DNA of 64,000 bases from Colwellia polaris (GTDB lineage Bacteria; Pseudomonadota; Gammaproteobacteria; Enterobacterales; Alteromonadaceae). Shown here piece by piece: positions 44,898 to 55,324 of this stretch. The stretch is taken from positions 62,001 through 126,000 of the forward strand of contig NZ_NBOE01000005.1 in assembly GCF_002104515.1 (NCBI RefSeq), written 5' to 3'. The number at the start of each line of letters is the position of its first letter. Positions within the stretch are counted from its first letter, which is position 1. The position numbers were made by a program, and so were the translations under genes. Below the pieces are notes generated by a model. It was given only the letters and a program-made list of their open reading frames with translations. It made no database searches and was not told the DNA's origin.

Positions 44898-44947
44898 GAT
44901 ATAACTTTCATACGTTATGAATAATTTTAAACTATGAAAGTTATATC
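44898..44947. terminator. Perfect 15-bp inverted repeat between pepE and bioD
   Basis: GATATAACTTTCATA and TATGAAAGTTATATC are exact inverses around a 20-base loop, 22 bp after the pepE stop and 59 bp after bioD on the other strand. It is probably a shared terminator or mRNA end structure; no long T-run follows. Confidence 0.5.
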
Positions 44948-45006
44948 GGGTTTATACAGAACATTGCTATATAGCAAGTAATCGCACGTTGCTTAAAAAA
45001 TGGTGA

Positions 45007-45684
45007 TTAATTAAGTGCAGTAAATAATGAAATATCTATTCGTTTGGCAGCAGTACTAATATCGTTATCAAAAGGTAATTCAGCTAGTTTAGGAACGGGT
45101 AATAATTGCGTTAGTTCATTAATGTTTTCTGATAAATATGGCATATTTTCTGTACAATTAGCTATCCAACCTAAGCAAGGTAAGCCATCGGCTATTATAG
45201 CTTGATAAGACAAAACAGCATGGTTTAAACAACCCAGTTTCATATTAACTACCAATATCACACCTTGAGCACTAGCTTGTACAAACTCAGATAAAAATTT
45301 TCCCTGCCCAAGTGGCAAGCGCCAACCTCCGGCACCTTCACAAACAATTACGTCAGCATTTAAATCAATTATTTCATTGTAGCCATCCTCAATGTCATGA
45401 ATACTGATCGACTTTTGTAAAGTTGCAGCAGCTATATGAGGGGCTATTGGTTGTTCAAACGCTATGGGATTAACTTGCGAAATTGTTTGGTCGCAATTGG
45501 ATTGCTTAAGTAACAACATAGCATCTTCATTAACCAGAACGTTATTAATTAACTCGCAACCGGCGGATATAGGTTTGTAAACCGCAACTTTTTTACCCGC
45601 TGTAACCAACGCTTGCACAATAGCTTGTGCGGCATAAGTTTTACCAGCATCTGTATCCGTTGCAGAAATGAATATTTTTAACAT
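45007..45684 (-). CDS. bioD: Dethiobiotin synthetase (BioD)
   Basis: A 225-residue ATP-dependent carboxylase that closes the ureido ring of dethiobiotin from DAPA and CO2. P-loop TDTDAGKTYAAQ (residues 8-19), KPISAGCE substrate loop and VCEGAGGWRLPLG are the family motifs. It is the last gene of bioBFCD, 48 bp after bioC. Full length for the family. Confidence 0.93.
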   Translation of the reverse strand: MLKIFISATDTDAGKTYAAQAIVQALVTAGKKVAVYKPISAGCELINNVLVNEDAMLLLKQSNCDQTISQVNPIAFEQPIAPHIAAATLQKSISIHDIEDGYNEIIDLNADVIVCEGAGGWRLPLGQGKFLSEFVQASAQGVILVVNMKLGCLNHAVLSYQAIIADGLPCLGWIANCTENMPYLSENINELTQLLPVPKLAELPFDNDISTAAKRIDISLFTALN

Positions 45685-45732
45685 AGTGACTAGCTCTATA
45701 GCTTAAAATTTATAAAAGTAGGGTTAAGTGCG

Positions 45733-46518
45733 TTAATCACTTAACTTTACAACCACACCAGAAAACGCTTTGTAAGTTGCTGGGTATATTCCAGAAGGCT
45801 CTATAAAGTCTTGATAACTTTTAGTCATTCTTTGCCACTTGTCTTTACCCGCAAGGCCTTTAGCCCGCTTTTTAGGAACATGGTTGGCACCTAAGCTTTT
45901 TAATTCATGGGCAAGATGTAAAACATTTTCATATTCTAAAATGACATCTTGTTGCTTAGTATCGAGTAACTTACGATCTGGCCCGCTTAATAAAGGTCTA
46001 ATTTCACACTCAGGTTTAAAGTCAATTACATGTTGGTCATTATCTACTTGCGCCCAAGCCGATTTCAATTCAAATAAAGTACCATCAATTAAAGTACTAA
46101 AAACAAATAAACCACCAGGCTTTAGTACCCGCATAACTTCATCTAGTACTAAATCGAGTGGATCACACCATTGGATCATCAAGTTCGAATACACTAAATC
46201 TATACTTTTATCTTGTAACGGTATTTTATATGCATCGGCTTCTAACCAATAAATAGTATTATCCCGATTGTCTTTAGCATAATTTAACATTTTTTTCGAA
46301 ATATCTAAGCCAATAACTTGCTGATAACGACTGGCTAAAAGCTCGGTAAAAAAACCTGTGCCCGCGCCTAAATCTAATGCAGTTAAATCGTTACGATTAG
46401 GCAACCATGGCATTAAATGTTTGCCACAATAACGTTGTAAACGTGCAGAAGTGTCGTAAGAACTACTAGCAGAACCAAAAGATTTTGCTATCTTAAAACG
46501 ATTCGTCTTTTCAGACAT
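45733..46518 (-). CDS. bioC: Malonyl-ACP O-methyltransferase (BioC)
   Basis: A 261-residue SAM methyltransferase. Motif I LDLGAGTGFFTELL, VIGLDISKKML, and DLVYSNLMIQWCDPL (the BioC-type post-I segment) are visible, as is the N-terminal IAKSFGSASSSYD. BioC methylates malonyl-ACP so it can enter fatty-acid elongation toward pimeloyl-ACP. Its start overlaps the bioF stop by one base (TAATG). No bioH is seen in the window, so the ester-cleaving partner is encoded elsewhere. Confidence 0.93.
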   Translation of the reverse strand: MSEKTNRFKIAKSFGSASSSYDTSARLQRYCGKHLMPWLPNRNDLTALDLGAGTGFFTELLASRYQQVIGLDISKKMLNYAKDNRDNTIYWLEADAYKIPLQDKSIDLVYSNLMIQWCDPLDLVLDEVMRVLKPGGLFVFSTLIDGTLFELKSAWAQVDNDQHVIDFKPECEIRPLLSGPDRKLLDTKQQDVILEYENVLHLAHELKSLGANHVPKKRAKGLAGKDKWQRMTKSYQDFIEPSGIYPATYKAFSGVVVKLSD

Positions 46519-47681
46519 TATGTTATAACCTCATTGATACAATCAGCTAAGTAATTGATATCTTTATCTTCGTGACTCGCAGTTACGGTTACGCGTAACC
46601 TTGAGCTTTTATTTGGTACCGTTGGTGGGCGTATAGCAGTCAGCCAAATCCCCTTTTCTCTAAGCTTTTTACAAACCTCAAGCGTAGCAATTTCATCACC
46701 AATAACTATGGCATGAATTGATGAAGAATTTGTTATTAATTGTATTTTGTCACTGAGTTTTGACGCCAGTAATTGACTTAGTTCTGCAATTTTTTCTCTT
46801 CGCCAATGCTCATGTTGAATAATGGCAATACTCTTTTTAGTTGCCCACGCTAACGCTGGCGAAATAGCGGTTGAATAAATATAGTGGCGTGAGAAATTAA
46901 CCAGGTAGTCAGCCAACAATTCATCACAGGCGACAAATGCACCACTCGTTGCAATACTTTTACCAAAAGTACCCATGACAATATCAACTTTGGCGATACT
47001 ACTACTGCCTTGCCCTTTGTCACCAATAACACCAATACTATGTGCGTCATCTAAATAAAGTAGCGCCTGATGTTGCTGTGCAATTTTGGCAAGATTAGCA
47101 ACATCAGCTTGGTCTCCATCCATGCTAAACACACCTTCAGAAACAATTACGCTATTTATATTGGTGTCGTATTCTGTTGCTAATGCTTGTTGCTGCGTTA
47201 AAAATCGCTGGAGTTGTGCGGTATCGTTGTGTAAAAAACGTTTTACTTTAGCATCGCTTGTTAAAGCACCATCAATTAAGGATGCATGGCTGAGTTTATC
47301 TAAATAAAGCTGGCAGCTTTCATGCCCTAGCGCATGCATTAATGCGTTATTTGCTGAAAAGCCACTTGCAAAGAGTAAACATTTAGGTTGGTTGAGCCAA
47401 TCACAAATATCATTTTCTAATGCTTGGTGCGCATAAGAATAACCGGTAATTAAACTAGAGCCACTAGCACAGGCACCAAAACGCTCAGCGCCTTCGGTGA
47501 GTGCTTGGTTAATTTCTGCATGATGATTTAAACCAAGATAATCATTTGATGAAAAATTTAAATAACGTTTATCATCAATAGTGACATACCGCCCGCTTTG
47601 CTCAGCTACATTTTGGCGTACACGATAACGTGCACGCTGTTTTTGCTGTGCTAAATTGGCGGATAAAAACTCAAACGCCAT
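46518..47681 (-). CDS. bioF: 8-amino-7-oxononanoate synthase (BioF)
   Basis: A 387-residue PLP enzyme condensing pimeloyl-ACP with alanine. It has SNDYLGLNHH, GSSLITGYSYAHQALE, DDAHSIGVIGDKGQG and the PLP lysine in MGTFGKSIATSGAF. It lies 5 bp after bioB and overlaps bioC, in a tight operon. Full length. Confidence 0.94.
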   Translation of the reverse strand: MAFEFLSANLAQQKQRARYRVRQNVAEQSGRYVTIDDKRYLNFSSNDYLGLNHHAEINQALTEGAERFGACASGSSLITGYSYAHQALENDICDWLNQPKCLLFASGFSANNALMHALGHESCQLYLDKLSHASLIDGALTSDAKVKRFLHNDTAQLQRFLTQQQALATEYDTNINSVIVSEGVFSMDGDQADVANLAKIAQQHQALLYLDDAHSIGVIGDKGQGSSSIAKVDIVMGTFGKSIATSGAFVACDELLADYLVNFSRHYIYSTAISPALAWATKKSIAIIQHEHWRREKIAELSQLLASKLSDKIQLITNSSSIHAIVIGDEIATLEVCKKLREKGIWLTAIRPPTVPNKSSRLRVTVTASHEDKDINYLADCINEVIT

Positions 47682-47686
47682 ACAGG

Positions 47687-48790
47687 TTAATTGACAGCGT
47701 TATAAAATAAATCACTGTTTTGTTGGTCAACAACAGCGGTTTTAAGCTTAGCTTCGTCAATCTCTGAACTTGCGATAGTTTCCGTGTTAATGCCTAAACG
47801 ATCAAACAACATCATATCTTTGTTCGCTTCTGGGTTACCAGTAGTTAACAATTTACAACCGTAAAATATAGAGTTAGCACCAGCTAAAAAGCACATTGCT
47901 TGCATTTGTTCATTCATAGCATCACGCCCTGCTGACAAGCGAACATGACTTTTTGGCATCATAATACGTGCTACGGCAATACAACGAATAAATTCAAAAT
48001 GGTCTAAATCTGCAACATCAGAAAGTGGCGTCCCTTCAATTTTAACTAACATATTAATAGGAACACTTTCAGGCTGTGGAGAAAGGTTAGCCAGTTGTGC
48101 TAATAAAGAAGCGCGATCTTTACTTTCTTCACCTAAACCTACAATACCGCCACTACAAACTTTCATGCCAGAGCTACGTACATTGCTTAAGGTGTCTAAA
48201 CGATCTTGGTATGTGCGAGTTGTAATAATTTGATTATAATGCTCAGGCGATGTGTCTAAGTTATGGTTGTAATAATCTAAGCCTGCATCTTGTAATTCAT
48301 CAGCTTGTTCTGCTGAGAGCATGCCAAGTGTCATACAAGTTTCAAGCCCTAATGCTTTAACACCTTTAACCATTTCAACAACAGCCGGCATATCTCTTGC
48401 CTTTGGATTACGCCACCCTGCACCCATACAAAAACGTGTTGAACCTTGGTCTTTAGCTATTTGTGCAGCTTCAAGTACTTTTTGCACTTCCATTAACCGT
48501 TCTTTATCTATGTCTGTTTTGTAGCGAGAGCTTTGCGAACAATATTTACAATCTTCGGGACATGCCCCAGTTTTAATTGACAATAAAGTACTAACTTGTA
48601 CTTCATTAGGGTTAAAGTTTTCTCGGTGTATAACTTGGGCTTTAAACATCAAATCATTAAATGGCATTTCAAACAGCGCATTTACCTCTGCTGCTTGCCA
48701 ATTATGGCGTACTTCACTGTTACCTTGGTTGCTATTATTAGCGGCTGTATTGGTAGAAGATTGACTTACCGCTGATGTTTGCTGTGTCAT
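47687..48790 (-). CDS. bioB: Biotin synthase (BioB)
   Basis: A 367-residue radical SAM enzyme inserting sulfur into dethiobiotin. The [4Fe-4S] ligands are C77, C81 and C84 ([10 protein letters not shown]); RxSAGR-type RLSAGRDAM and CMTLGML are also present. A Ser/Asn/Gln-rich N-terminal extension of about 25 residues precedes HNWQAAEV; it is likely unstructured. First gene of bioBFCD, with a divergent promoter shared with bioA. Confidence 0.95.
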   Translation of the reverse strand: MTQQTSAVSQSSTNTAANNSNQGNSEVRHNWQAAEVNALFEMPFNDLMFKAQVIHRENFNPNEVQVSTLLSIKTGACPEDCKYCSQSSRYKTDIDKERLMEVQKVLEAAQIAKDQGSTRFCMGAGWRNPKARDMPAVVEMVKGVKALGLETCMTLGMLSAEQADELQDAGLDYYNHNLDTSPEHYNQIITTRTYQDRLDTLSNVRSSGMKVCSGGIVGLGEESKDRASLLAQLANLSPQPESVPINMLVKIEGTPLSDVADLDHFEFIRCIAVARIMMPKSHVRLSAGRDAMNEQMQAMCFLAGANSIFYGCKLLTTGNPEANKDMMLFDRLGINTETIASSEIDEAKLKTAVVDQQNSDLFYNAVN

Positions 48791-48811
48791 AATTATTCAC
48801 TCGTTTTGAAA

Positions 48812-48863
48812 TTGCATCTAGCATTATTAACGGGTAGTCTATGCGTCAACTGCAATATGTCAA
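48812..48863. promoter_or_regulatory. Overlapping divergent promoters of bioA and bioBFCD
   Basis: Rightward: TTGCAT (48812-48817), 17-bp spacer, TAGTCT (48835-48840). Leftward: TTGACA (complement of 48858-48863), 16-bp spacer, TAGACT (complement of 48836-48841). The two -10 boxes occupy the same base pairs on opposite strands, so one bound repressor, presumably BirA, could block both. A clear BirA palindrome was not identified. Confidence 0.55.
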
Positions 48864-48889
48864 CTAATTTACTTAATCAAACCTTACAT

Positions 48890-50194
48890 ATGAACAATAA
48901 ACAAACAGAATTACTCGAATTTGATAAAAACCACGTTTGGCATCCCTACACTTCTATGTCGAAACCATTACCCTCTTATTTAGTTGAATCAGCGAATGGT
49001 GTTCATATAAATTTAGCCAGTGGCGAAAAAGTTATTGATGGTATGTCTTCTTGGTGGTCAGTATTGCATGGTTATAATCATCCAGAATTGAATCAAGCAT
49101 TAATTAATCAAACTGAAAAATTTTCTCATGTTATGTTTGGCGGCTTAACGCATGAACCTGCTATTACGCTATCAAAAAGCTTAATCGAAATAACACCACC
49201 TGGTTTGAATAAAGTGTTTCTAAGTGATAGCGGCTCTGTCGCTGTTGAAGTAGCATTAAAAATGTCGTTACAATATTGGCACAGTAAAAATAAGCCTGAA
49301 AAGCATAAAATACTCACCGTTAAAAATGGTTACCATGGCGATACTTTTGCCGCTATGTCGGTTTGCGACCCGGTAAATGGCATGCATCAACTATTTGAAC
49401 CTGTGTTAATGAAAAACTTATTTGCACCTGCTCCCTCTATAGCTTTTGATGAGCAATGGGATGTTAAAGATATTGAACCACTCGCTGAAATGTTTGCCAA
49501 ACATCACCATGAAATAGCAGCCTTTATTATTGAACCTATCGTGCAAGGTGCGGGTGGTATGCGTATATACCACCCAAATTACTTAAAAGCCTGCCGTGCG
49601 CTTTGCGACCAATATAATGTTCTATTCATCGCCGATGAAATTGCTACCGGCTTAGGCCGCACCGGAAAACTATTTGCTTGCGAGTGGGCGGATATTAGCC
49701 CAGATATTATTTGTTTAGGCAAAACACTAACAGGCGGTTATATGACACTTGCTGCCACCTTATGTACAGATGAAATAGCTAACACAATAAGTAATGGTGA
49801 AGCTGGCTGCTTTATGCACGGACCTACATTTATGGGCAACCCACTTGCATGCGCTGTGGCTAACGCCAGTTTAACTATATTAAAACGTAATGAATGGCAG
49901 CAACAAATTGCTGATATTGAAAGTACATTTCAACAGCAGTTGTTACCCTTAAAAACTCATAATCGAGTTGCAGAAATTCGAATTTTAGGTGGTATAGGTG
50001 TCGTTGAGGCAACAGAAAATGTTGATATGGCAGAAATACAAAAACGTTTTGTTGAGCTAGGGGTTTGGATTCGCCCATTTGGCAAGCTTATATATATTAT
50101 GCCGCCTTTTATCAGCAATGAAGCCGAATTAACTACTCTGATAAAGGCAATCTCTATCGTGCTAGATGAAGATAAGTGTTTTATTCGAAACTAA
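48890..50194 (+). CDS. bioA: Adenosylmethionine-8-amino-7-oxononanoate aminotransferase (BioA)
   Basis: About 434 residues from ATG 48890; an ATG at 48857 and a farther frame opening at 48779 (inside bioB) exist, but homologues begin close to LLEFDKNHVWHPYTSM. PLP lysine in CLGKTLTGGYM; SDSGSVAVEVALK and FIADEIATGLGRTG are further motifs. It transfers an amino group from SAM to KAPA to give DAPA. It is divergent from bioBFCD, as in E. coli. No strong ribosome site is visible. Confidence 0.93.
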   Translation: MNNKQTELLEFDKNHVWHPYTSMSKPLPSYLVESANGVHINLASGEKVIDGMSSWWSVLHGYNHPELNQALINQTEKFSHVMFGGLTHEPAITLSKSLIEITPPGLNKVFLSDSGSVAVEVALKMSLQYWHSKNKPEKHKILTVKNGYHGDTFAAMSVCDPVNGMHQLFEPVLMKNLFAPAPSIAFDEQWDVKDIEPLAEMFAKHHHEIAAFIIEPIVQGAGGMRIYHPNYLKACRALCDQYNVLFIADEIATGLGRTGKLFACEWADISPDIICLGKTLTGGYMTLAATLCTDEIANTISNGEAGCFMHGPTFMGNPLACAVANASLTILKRNEWQQQIADIESTFQQQLLPLKTHNRVAEIRILGGIGVVEATENVDMAEIQKRFVELGVWIRPFGKLIYIMPPFISNEAELTTLIKAISIVLDEDKCFIRN

Positions 50195-50286
50195 TATCCC
50201 CTGATAATGAATAAACTAAGCAGTTAATACATTTAAGAAAATAATTAAATGATTAAATGATTAACTGCCACTTACCTATTTAATCT

Positions 50287-50664
50287 TTAAATTATTTTAG
50301 ACTCAGCAATTTGAACTAAAATAAAGCTTACCCAGGCGATAGTTATAATAAGTAATAACAATATATTAAAGTGCTTACTATCACTTTTTCGGCGACTACG
50401 ATACTTATCTAAAATCAAACAAAAATAACTACTTAGTGCACTTAGCCATAACACAATATATAAATAGCCAGTTAAAGGTGTTAACCAGAATTTCCGAATT
50501 TCAATATCATGGTAACGTAATATGCCGTAATCCGACTCAGGTGCTGCGTAGTAAGAAACTATTAAAGCGAAAATAAATAAGCCCCAACCAACGATGGCTA
50601 AAAATCTCAATAAATAAGTCCAAAAATCAGCAGTATTCCTTCGCTCTTCTCTCGTATTTTTCAT
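50287..50664 (-). CDS. Hypothetical membrane protein
   Basis: A 125-residue protein with three hydrophobic helices (about residues 16-39, 62-84 and 99-118) and a charged N-terminus MKNTREERRNTADFW. No family recognised with certainty; similar small proteins occur in marine gammaproteobacteria. Convergent with bioA and divergent from asnS. No signal peptide cleavage predicted. Confidence 0.65.
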   Translation of the reverse strand: MKNTREERRNTADFWTYLLRFLAIVGWGLFIFALIVSYYAAPESDYGILRYHDIEIRKFWLTPLTGYLYIVLWLSALSSYFCLILDKYRSRRKSDSKHFNILLLLIITIAWVSFILVQIAESKII

Positions 50665-50808
50665 ACTTCATACCGCCTTTTATCTCTAATTGTCATTTTT
50701 CTTTTTATAAAGACAAGATTTAGCAATTTTTACTTGTTAAACCTTACAAGCAAGGTAACATATCAATCCTTAAAATTAGAGAACATTTTTGACAAAAAAG
50801 AGGTTTAA

Positions 50809-52209
50809 ATGTCAGTCATTGCAATTACTGATATCTTGGCAGGAAAATATCCTGTTAATGAATCAATTACTATCCATGGTTGGATCCGCACACGTCGCGA
50901 TTCGAAAGCAGGTATCTCATTCTTAGCAGTTCATGACGGTTCATGTTTCGACGCTATTCAAGCAATTGCTCCGAATAACTTGGATAATTATCAGACTGAT
51001 ATCTTAAAACTTACCACGGGCGCTGCGGTTAAAATTACCGGTATCTTGGTAGAATCTCCAGGTCAAGGTCAGTCGTTTGAATTACAAGCAGAGCAAGTTG
51101 AAGTATTAGGTTTAGTAGAAGATCCTGATACTTACCCTATGGCAGCAAAACGTCACAGTATTGAATTTTTACGCGAACAAGCACATTTACGCCCTCGCAC
51201 TAATATAGGCGGTGCAGTTACTCGTGTTCGTAATACCTTAGCGCAAGCGGTACACCGTTTTTTACATAGCAAAGGTTACTTCTGGATCAGCACACCATTA
51301 ATTACCGGTAGTGACTGTGAAGGTGCTGGCGAGATGTTCCGCGTTAGTACCCTAGATATGGAAAACTTACCGTTAAACGACCAAGGAAAAGTCGATTATA
51401 ATCAAGACTTTTTTGGTAAAGAAACGTTCTTAACTGTTTCAGGCCAACTTAACGTTGAAACTTATTGTTGTGCCCTTTCTAAAGTTTATACTTTTGGACC
51501 AACATTCCGTGCTGAAAACTCTAACACTACTCGACATTTAGCTGAGTTTTGGATGATCGAGCCTGAGATCGCTTTCGCTGAATTATCAGATGCCGCTGAC
51601 TTAGCTGAAGAAATGCTGAAATATGTTTTCCAAGCTGTACTTGAAGAACGCGCTGACGATATGGCTTTCTTCCAACAACGCGTTGATAAAACAGTTGTAG
51701 ACAGATTGAACTCTGTTATTAATAACGACTTTGTACGTTTAGATTACACCGACGCTATCACTATATTAGAAAACTGTGGTAAAAAGTTTGAAAACAAAGT
51801 TGCTTGGGGGGTTGATTTAAACTCAGAACACGAGCGTTACTTAGCTGAAGAACACTTTAATGGCCCCGTTGTTTTACAAAACTACCCGAAAGATATTAAA
51901 TCTTTTTACATGCGTTTAAATGACGATGGTAAAACCGTTGCTGCTATGGATATTTTAGCTCCGGGTATTGGTGAAATTATTGGTGGTAGTCAACGTGAAG
52001 AACGATTAGATGTGCTTGATAAACGTTTAGCAGAAATGAATTTAGATCCAGCAGATTACAGTTGGTATCGTGATTTACGCCGTTACGGTACTGTTCCACA
52101 TTCAGGTTTTGGTTTAGGTTTTGAACGTTTAGTTGCTTATGCAACAGGTATGCAAAATGTACGTGACGTGATCCCTTTCCCTAGAACACCAAATAATGCG
52201 GCATTCTAA
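50809..52209 (+). CDS. asnS: Asparaginyl-tRNA synthetase
   Basis: A 466-residue class IIb synthetase that charges tRNA-Asn. The N-terminal anticodon-binding OB fold ([20 protein letters not shown]) is followed by motif 2 [22 protein letters not shown], listed here in part, and motif 3 [12 protein letters not shown]. The length equals that of E. coli AsnS. AAGAGG precedes the ATG. It is monocistronic and closed by a strong terminator. Confidence 0.97.
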   Translation: MSVIAITDILAGKYPVNESITIHGWIRTRRDSKAGISFLAVHDGSCFDAIQAIAPNNLDNYQTDILKLTTGAAVKITGILVESPGQGQSFELQAEQVEVLGLVEDPDTYPMAAKRHSIEFLREQAHLRPRTNIGGAVTRVRNTLAQAVHRFLHSKGYFWISTPLITGSDCEGAGEMFRVSTLDMENLPLNDQGKVDYNQDFFGKETFLTVSGQLNVETYCCALSKVYTFGPTFRAENSNTTRHLAEFWMIEPEIAFAELSDAADLAEEMLKYVFQAVLEERADDMAFFQQRVDKTVVDRLNSVINNDFVRLDYTDAITILENCGKKFENKVAWGVDLNSEHERYLAEEHFNGPVVLQNYPKDIKSFYMRLNDDGKTVAAMDILAPGIGEIIGGSQREERLDVLDKRLAEMNLDPADYSWYRDLRRYGTVPHSGFGLGFERLVAYATGMQNVRDVIPFPRTPNNAAF

Positions 52210-52244
52210 TCTCGATTAATACCAATTAATGTTATTTCGACATT

Positions 52245-52272
52245 AAAAAACCCTCTTTATAGAGGGTTTTTT
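52245..52272 (+). terminator. Intrinsic terminator of asnS
   Basis: AAAAAACCCTCT, loop TTAT, AGAGGGTTTTTT, about 35 bp after the stop codon. Textbook stem plus T-run. Confidence 0.93.
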
Positions 52273-52286
52273 ATTAAGCTAAATAA

Positions 52287-52341
52287 ACTGAACTCTGGAA
52301 AAGCAGCACTTGCTCGATGCTCACTTTTAAGCACTTTTCAG
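52287..52341. mobile_element. Partial MITE (family 2), left end only
   Basis: ACTGAACTCTGGAAAAGCAG and the following AGCACTTGCTCGATGCTC match the first roughly 55 bp of copies A-C. The rest of the element is missing. It lies just after the asnS terminator. Confidence 0.7.
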
Positions 52342-52388
52342 TGGAACATTATCTCGATTGAAAACTTATTTAATGTTGATCTACTACG

Positions 52389-52937
52389 TTAAAAATAACT
52401 AACGTATTCTTGAAAATCTTTGCTGGTTTTTAATGGTAAGTCTTTAGCTGCTTCACCAATATATAAAAAACCAACAATTTCTTCATGAAGTTCAATATTT
52501 AAACGCTCTTTAACTAACGGATGATAACTCATTTCACCTGTGCGCCAAACCGAACCAAGGTCTAAACATGTAGCGGCCATTTGCATGGCATGTACTGCAC
52601 AGCCCGCTGCTATTAATTGCTCTTGTTTAGGCACTTTAACATGTTGATGAAATTTTGTACTTACGACAATAATTAATGGTGCTCTAAATGGCATTTTAGC
52701 CGCTTTTTCTATTTTGGCTTCATCAGCACCACCAGTGATAACAGCAGACTTAAATGCCTTACTTAACTTAGTTAAGCCATCATCTTTAATAACGGTAAAT
52801 AGCCAAGGTGTTAACCCTGCATGGTCTGGAACGCGCATTCCCGCCTTGAGAATATTATCAATAACCTCTTGTTCTGGTGTATCACCGTGTAAATGAGGAT
52901 TAGATTGGCGAGTATGTAAAAACTCTAATACATTCAT
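52389..52937 (-). CDS. ydjA: YdjA-type nitroreductase
   Basis: A 182-residue FMN-dependent nitroreductase. FMN contacts are in RQSNPHLHGD, RVPDHAGLTPWLF, and SVWRTGEMSYHP. The short length and DHAGLTPW fit YdjA, a minimal nitroreductase. In E. coli ydjA lies beside sppA and ansA; the same neighbourhood is kept here (ydjA divergent from sppA), which supports the assignment. Confidence 0.9.
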   Translation of the reverse strand: MNVLEFLHTRQSNPHLHGDTPEQEVIDNILKAGMRVPDHAGLTPWLFTVIKDDGLTKLSKAFKSAVITGGADEAKIEKAAKMPFRAPLIIVVSTKFHQHVKVPKQEQLIAAGCAVHAMQMAATCLDLGSVWRTGEMSYHPLVKERLNIELHEEIVGFLYIGEAAKDLPLKTSKDFQEYVSYF

Positions 52938-53276
52938 AAATTCTTAAATTCCTTTAGTTTGGTATCCTTGGAGCCAAAATTAACTGGTAAATAAAACGAA
53001 AAAAGGACTGACTTCCTCCTATATTACCGGCATAAATAAGTTTCTAACTGCCTGTAATAATATAGGTTAAATCATATTTGTCATTAAATAATATAGCTAA
53101 AATTTATATTTAATTTAGCTTCAACTTTACCATTAATAATACAATTATTCATAATGATATCAGTACAAAAATAGAGAAATTCTTTCTAAATAACATTTGG
53201 ACAAAATTAGTTACATTTGCGACTACTTAATTACAATAATATTCAGTAGCATGTAGCATATATAATACAAAACGTT
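52938..53276. other. Divergent intergenic region ydjA / sppA
   Basis: About 340 AT-rich bases with no gene recognised. CCTATATTA near 53018 and TAATAATATAGG near 53055 are partial inverses. It must contain both promoters; no clear consensus elements were identified. Confidence 0.35.
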
Positions 53277-53291
53277 TTGCAGACAAGCTTT

Positions 53292-55154
53292 ATGAAAGAA
53301 AATAAAAGTATGGTAGCTCGAATCACCTTCGGTTTTTTTAGCCTACTTAATACCTCAAGAAAAATTATTATTAATTTAGTGTTTTTTACCGTGTTGTTAA
53401 TTTTAATACTCACTTTAACTGGTGGTGAAGAAACCATAGTGGTGAAACCAGGTTCGGCATTAGTATTAAACATTACTGGCGATGTGGTAGAGCAAAAGCA
53501 TGAAATAGATCCAATAGATGCTTTTGTCAGTGAGGCACTCGAACAACCTGATACCGCGCCAGAGGTACTATTAGCCGATATAATATCGGTAATAAAGCAC
53601 GCTGAAACAGATAACAACATTAGTATGATCGTGTTAGATCTAAAAAATATGAGCGGCTCAGGCATTACTAAATTAAGTGATATTGCCCAAGCGCTAAGCC
53701 AATTTAAAGATAGCGGTAAAAAAATTATTGCTGTTGGCGAACAATACAGCCAAAACCAATATTATCTCGCCAGTTTTGCGGATGAAGTTTGGTTAAACCC
53801 TAAAGGCTGGATGTTATTAGACGGCTATGGTCGTTACCAACTTTATTTTAAATCTGCATTAGACAAGCTATCTATAAGCCAACATGTATTTCGCGTTGGC
53901 ACTTATAAATCAGCCGTAGAACCTTATATTAGAGATGATATGTCTGATGCTGCAAAAGAAGCCAATCAATTATGGTTAACTGATTTATGGCAACAATATA
54001 AATTTGATGTTGCTCAACAACGAAATTTCGATGTCAGCAATTTTGACGAAGATGTTGATGTGCTCGTAGCAAAATTAAAAGCGGCAAATGGCAATATTGC
54101 TGAATACGCATTAGCGAACAACTGGGTTGACGCATTAAAAACAAGAGAACAAATTAACCAAGAGTTAATTGGTATGTTAGGTAGTGATGGTGAACAAGGT
54201 TATAAAAAAATAGCTTTTAACGATTACTTAAATGTTATTCAAAATCCATTTGCCACACAGATTTTTAACGGCGATAAAGTTGCGGTGGTTGTAGCCAAAG
54301 GCACTATTTTAGATGGTGAGCAAAAACCTGGCACCATAGGGGGTGCTTCAACTGCTGCACTGCTTCGCAAAGCAAGAATGAATGAAGAAGTAAAAGCTGT
54401 TGTATTAAGGGTTGATAGTCCGGGTGGCAGTGCTTATGCGTCAGAAGTTATTCGACAAGAAGTTGAATTATTAAAAATGGCAGGAAAACCTGTTGTAGCC
54501 TCTATGGGCACTTATGCTGCCTCAGGTGGCTATTGGATTTCAGCACCAGCTGACAAAATATACGCTTCCCCTACTACAATAACGGGTTCAATCGGAATAT
54601 TTGGTTTTTTTATGACCTTTGAAAATACCTTAAGTAAATTAGGCATTTATACTGATGGTGTTGGCACTACAGACATTGCCGGTTTTGGTTTAACCCAAGA
54701 ACTAACCCCGGGTATGGCAAGCATAGTGCAATTAAACATAGAGCGCGGTTACCGTGACTTTATTGAATTGGTTGCGCGTAATCGAAATATGAGTACTGCA
54801 GAAGTTGATGCCATAGCACAAGGTCGAGTATGGTCAGGCAAAAAAGCGATGGAACTTGGTTTAGTTGATGCTTTAGGTAATATTGATAACGCAATTGAAG
54901 CTGCTGCAGAGCTTGCCGGCTTGCAAGATTACAATACAATGCTTATTGAAAAAGAAAAAAGCTCAAGAGCATTATTTTTGCAGAGTTTATTTGGTCAAGC
55001 GCTAACTTACTTAGGTGAGACAGAAACTAAACAGCATAGCGAAAACAGTATTACAAAAATTATCAGCCAGTTATCACTTGAGTTAAAGCAGCTGGCTCAA
55101 TTAAATGATCCTCAAGGCATTTATTCTTTCTGCTTGGCGTGTGACATTGACTAA
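53292..55154 (+). CDS. sppA: Signal peptide peptidase SppA, 67-kDa type
   Basis: About 620 residues. One N-terminal TM (about residues 22-42), then tandem S49 domains. The general base Lys is in VGTYKSAVEPY, and the nucleophile Ser in YASPTTITGSIGIFG; VDSPGGSAYASEVI is the conserved turn. SppA digests leftover signal peptides at the inner membrane. ATG 53292 is preferred over a TTG five codons upstream. A 424-base frame on the opposite strand is a shadow. Followed by ansA. Confidence 0.92.
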   Translation: MKENKSMVARITFGFFSLLNTSRKIIINLVFFTVLLILILTLTGGEETIVVKPGSALVLNITGDVVEQKHEIDPIDAFVSEALEQPDTAPEVLLADIISVIKHAETDNNISMIVLDLKNMSGSGITKLSDIAQALSQFKDSGKKIIAVGEQYSQNQYYLASFADEVWLNPKGWMLLDGYGRYQLYFKSALDKLSISQHVFRVGTYKSAVEPYIRDDMSDAAKEANQLWLTDLWQQYKFDVAQQRNFDVSNFDEDVDVLVAKLKAANGNIAEYALANNWVDALKTREQINQELIGMLGSDGEQGYKKIAFNDYLNVIQNPFATQIFNGDKVAVVVAKGTILDGEQKPGTIGGASTAALLRKARMNEEVKAVVLRVDSPGGSAYASEVIRQEVELLKMAGKPVVASMGTYAASGGYWISAPADKIYASPTTITGSIGIFGFFMTFENTLSKLGIYTDGVGTTDIAGFGLTQELTPGMASIVQLNIERGYRDFIELVARNRNMSTAEVDAIAQGRVWSGKKAMELGLVDALGNIDNAIEAAAELAGLQDYNTMLIEKEKSSRALFLQSLFGQALTYLGETETKQHSENSITKIISQLSLELKQLAQLNDPQGIYSFCLACDID

Positions 55155-55324
55155 GTAAATCGTCAATATACGTTTAACAATAGCCTCGAAATGTCAGGGC
55201 TTTTTTTTAATTTAATCATGCTTTATCTAGAAAGCTTATTAACACTGTGTGATACAATTATTTGTAATAATAATCCTACTTTGACCAATTTCTAATTAGG
55301 TCACTTTATCATAAGACTTACGCC

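Noticed and set aside
53243-53665. 140-codon minus-strand frame
   Set aside because: It is fully antisense to sppA, with Ser/Thr/Ile-rich shadow composition and no ribosome site.
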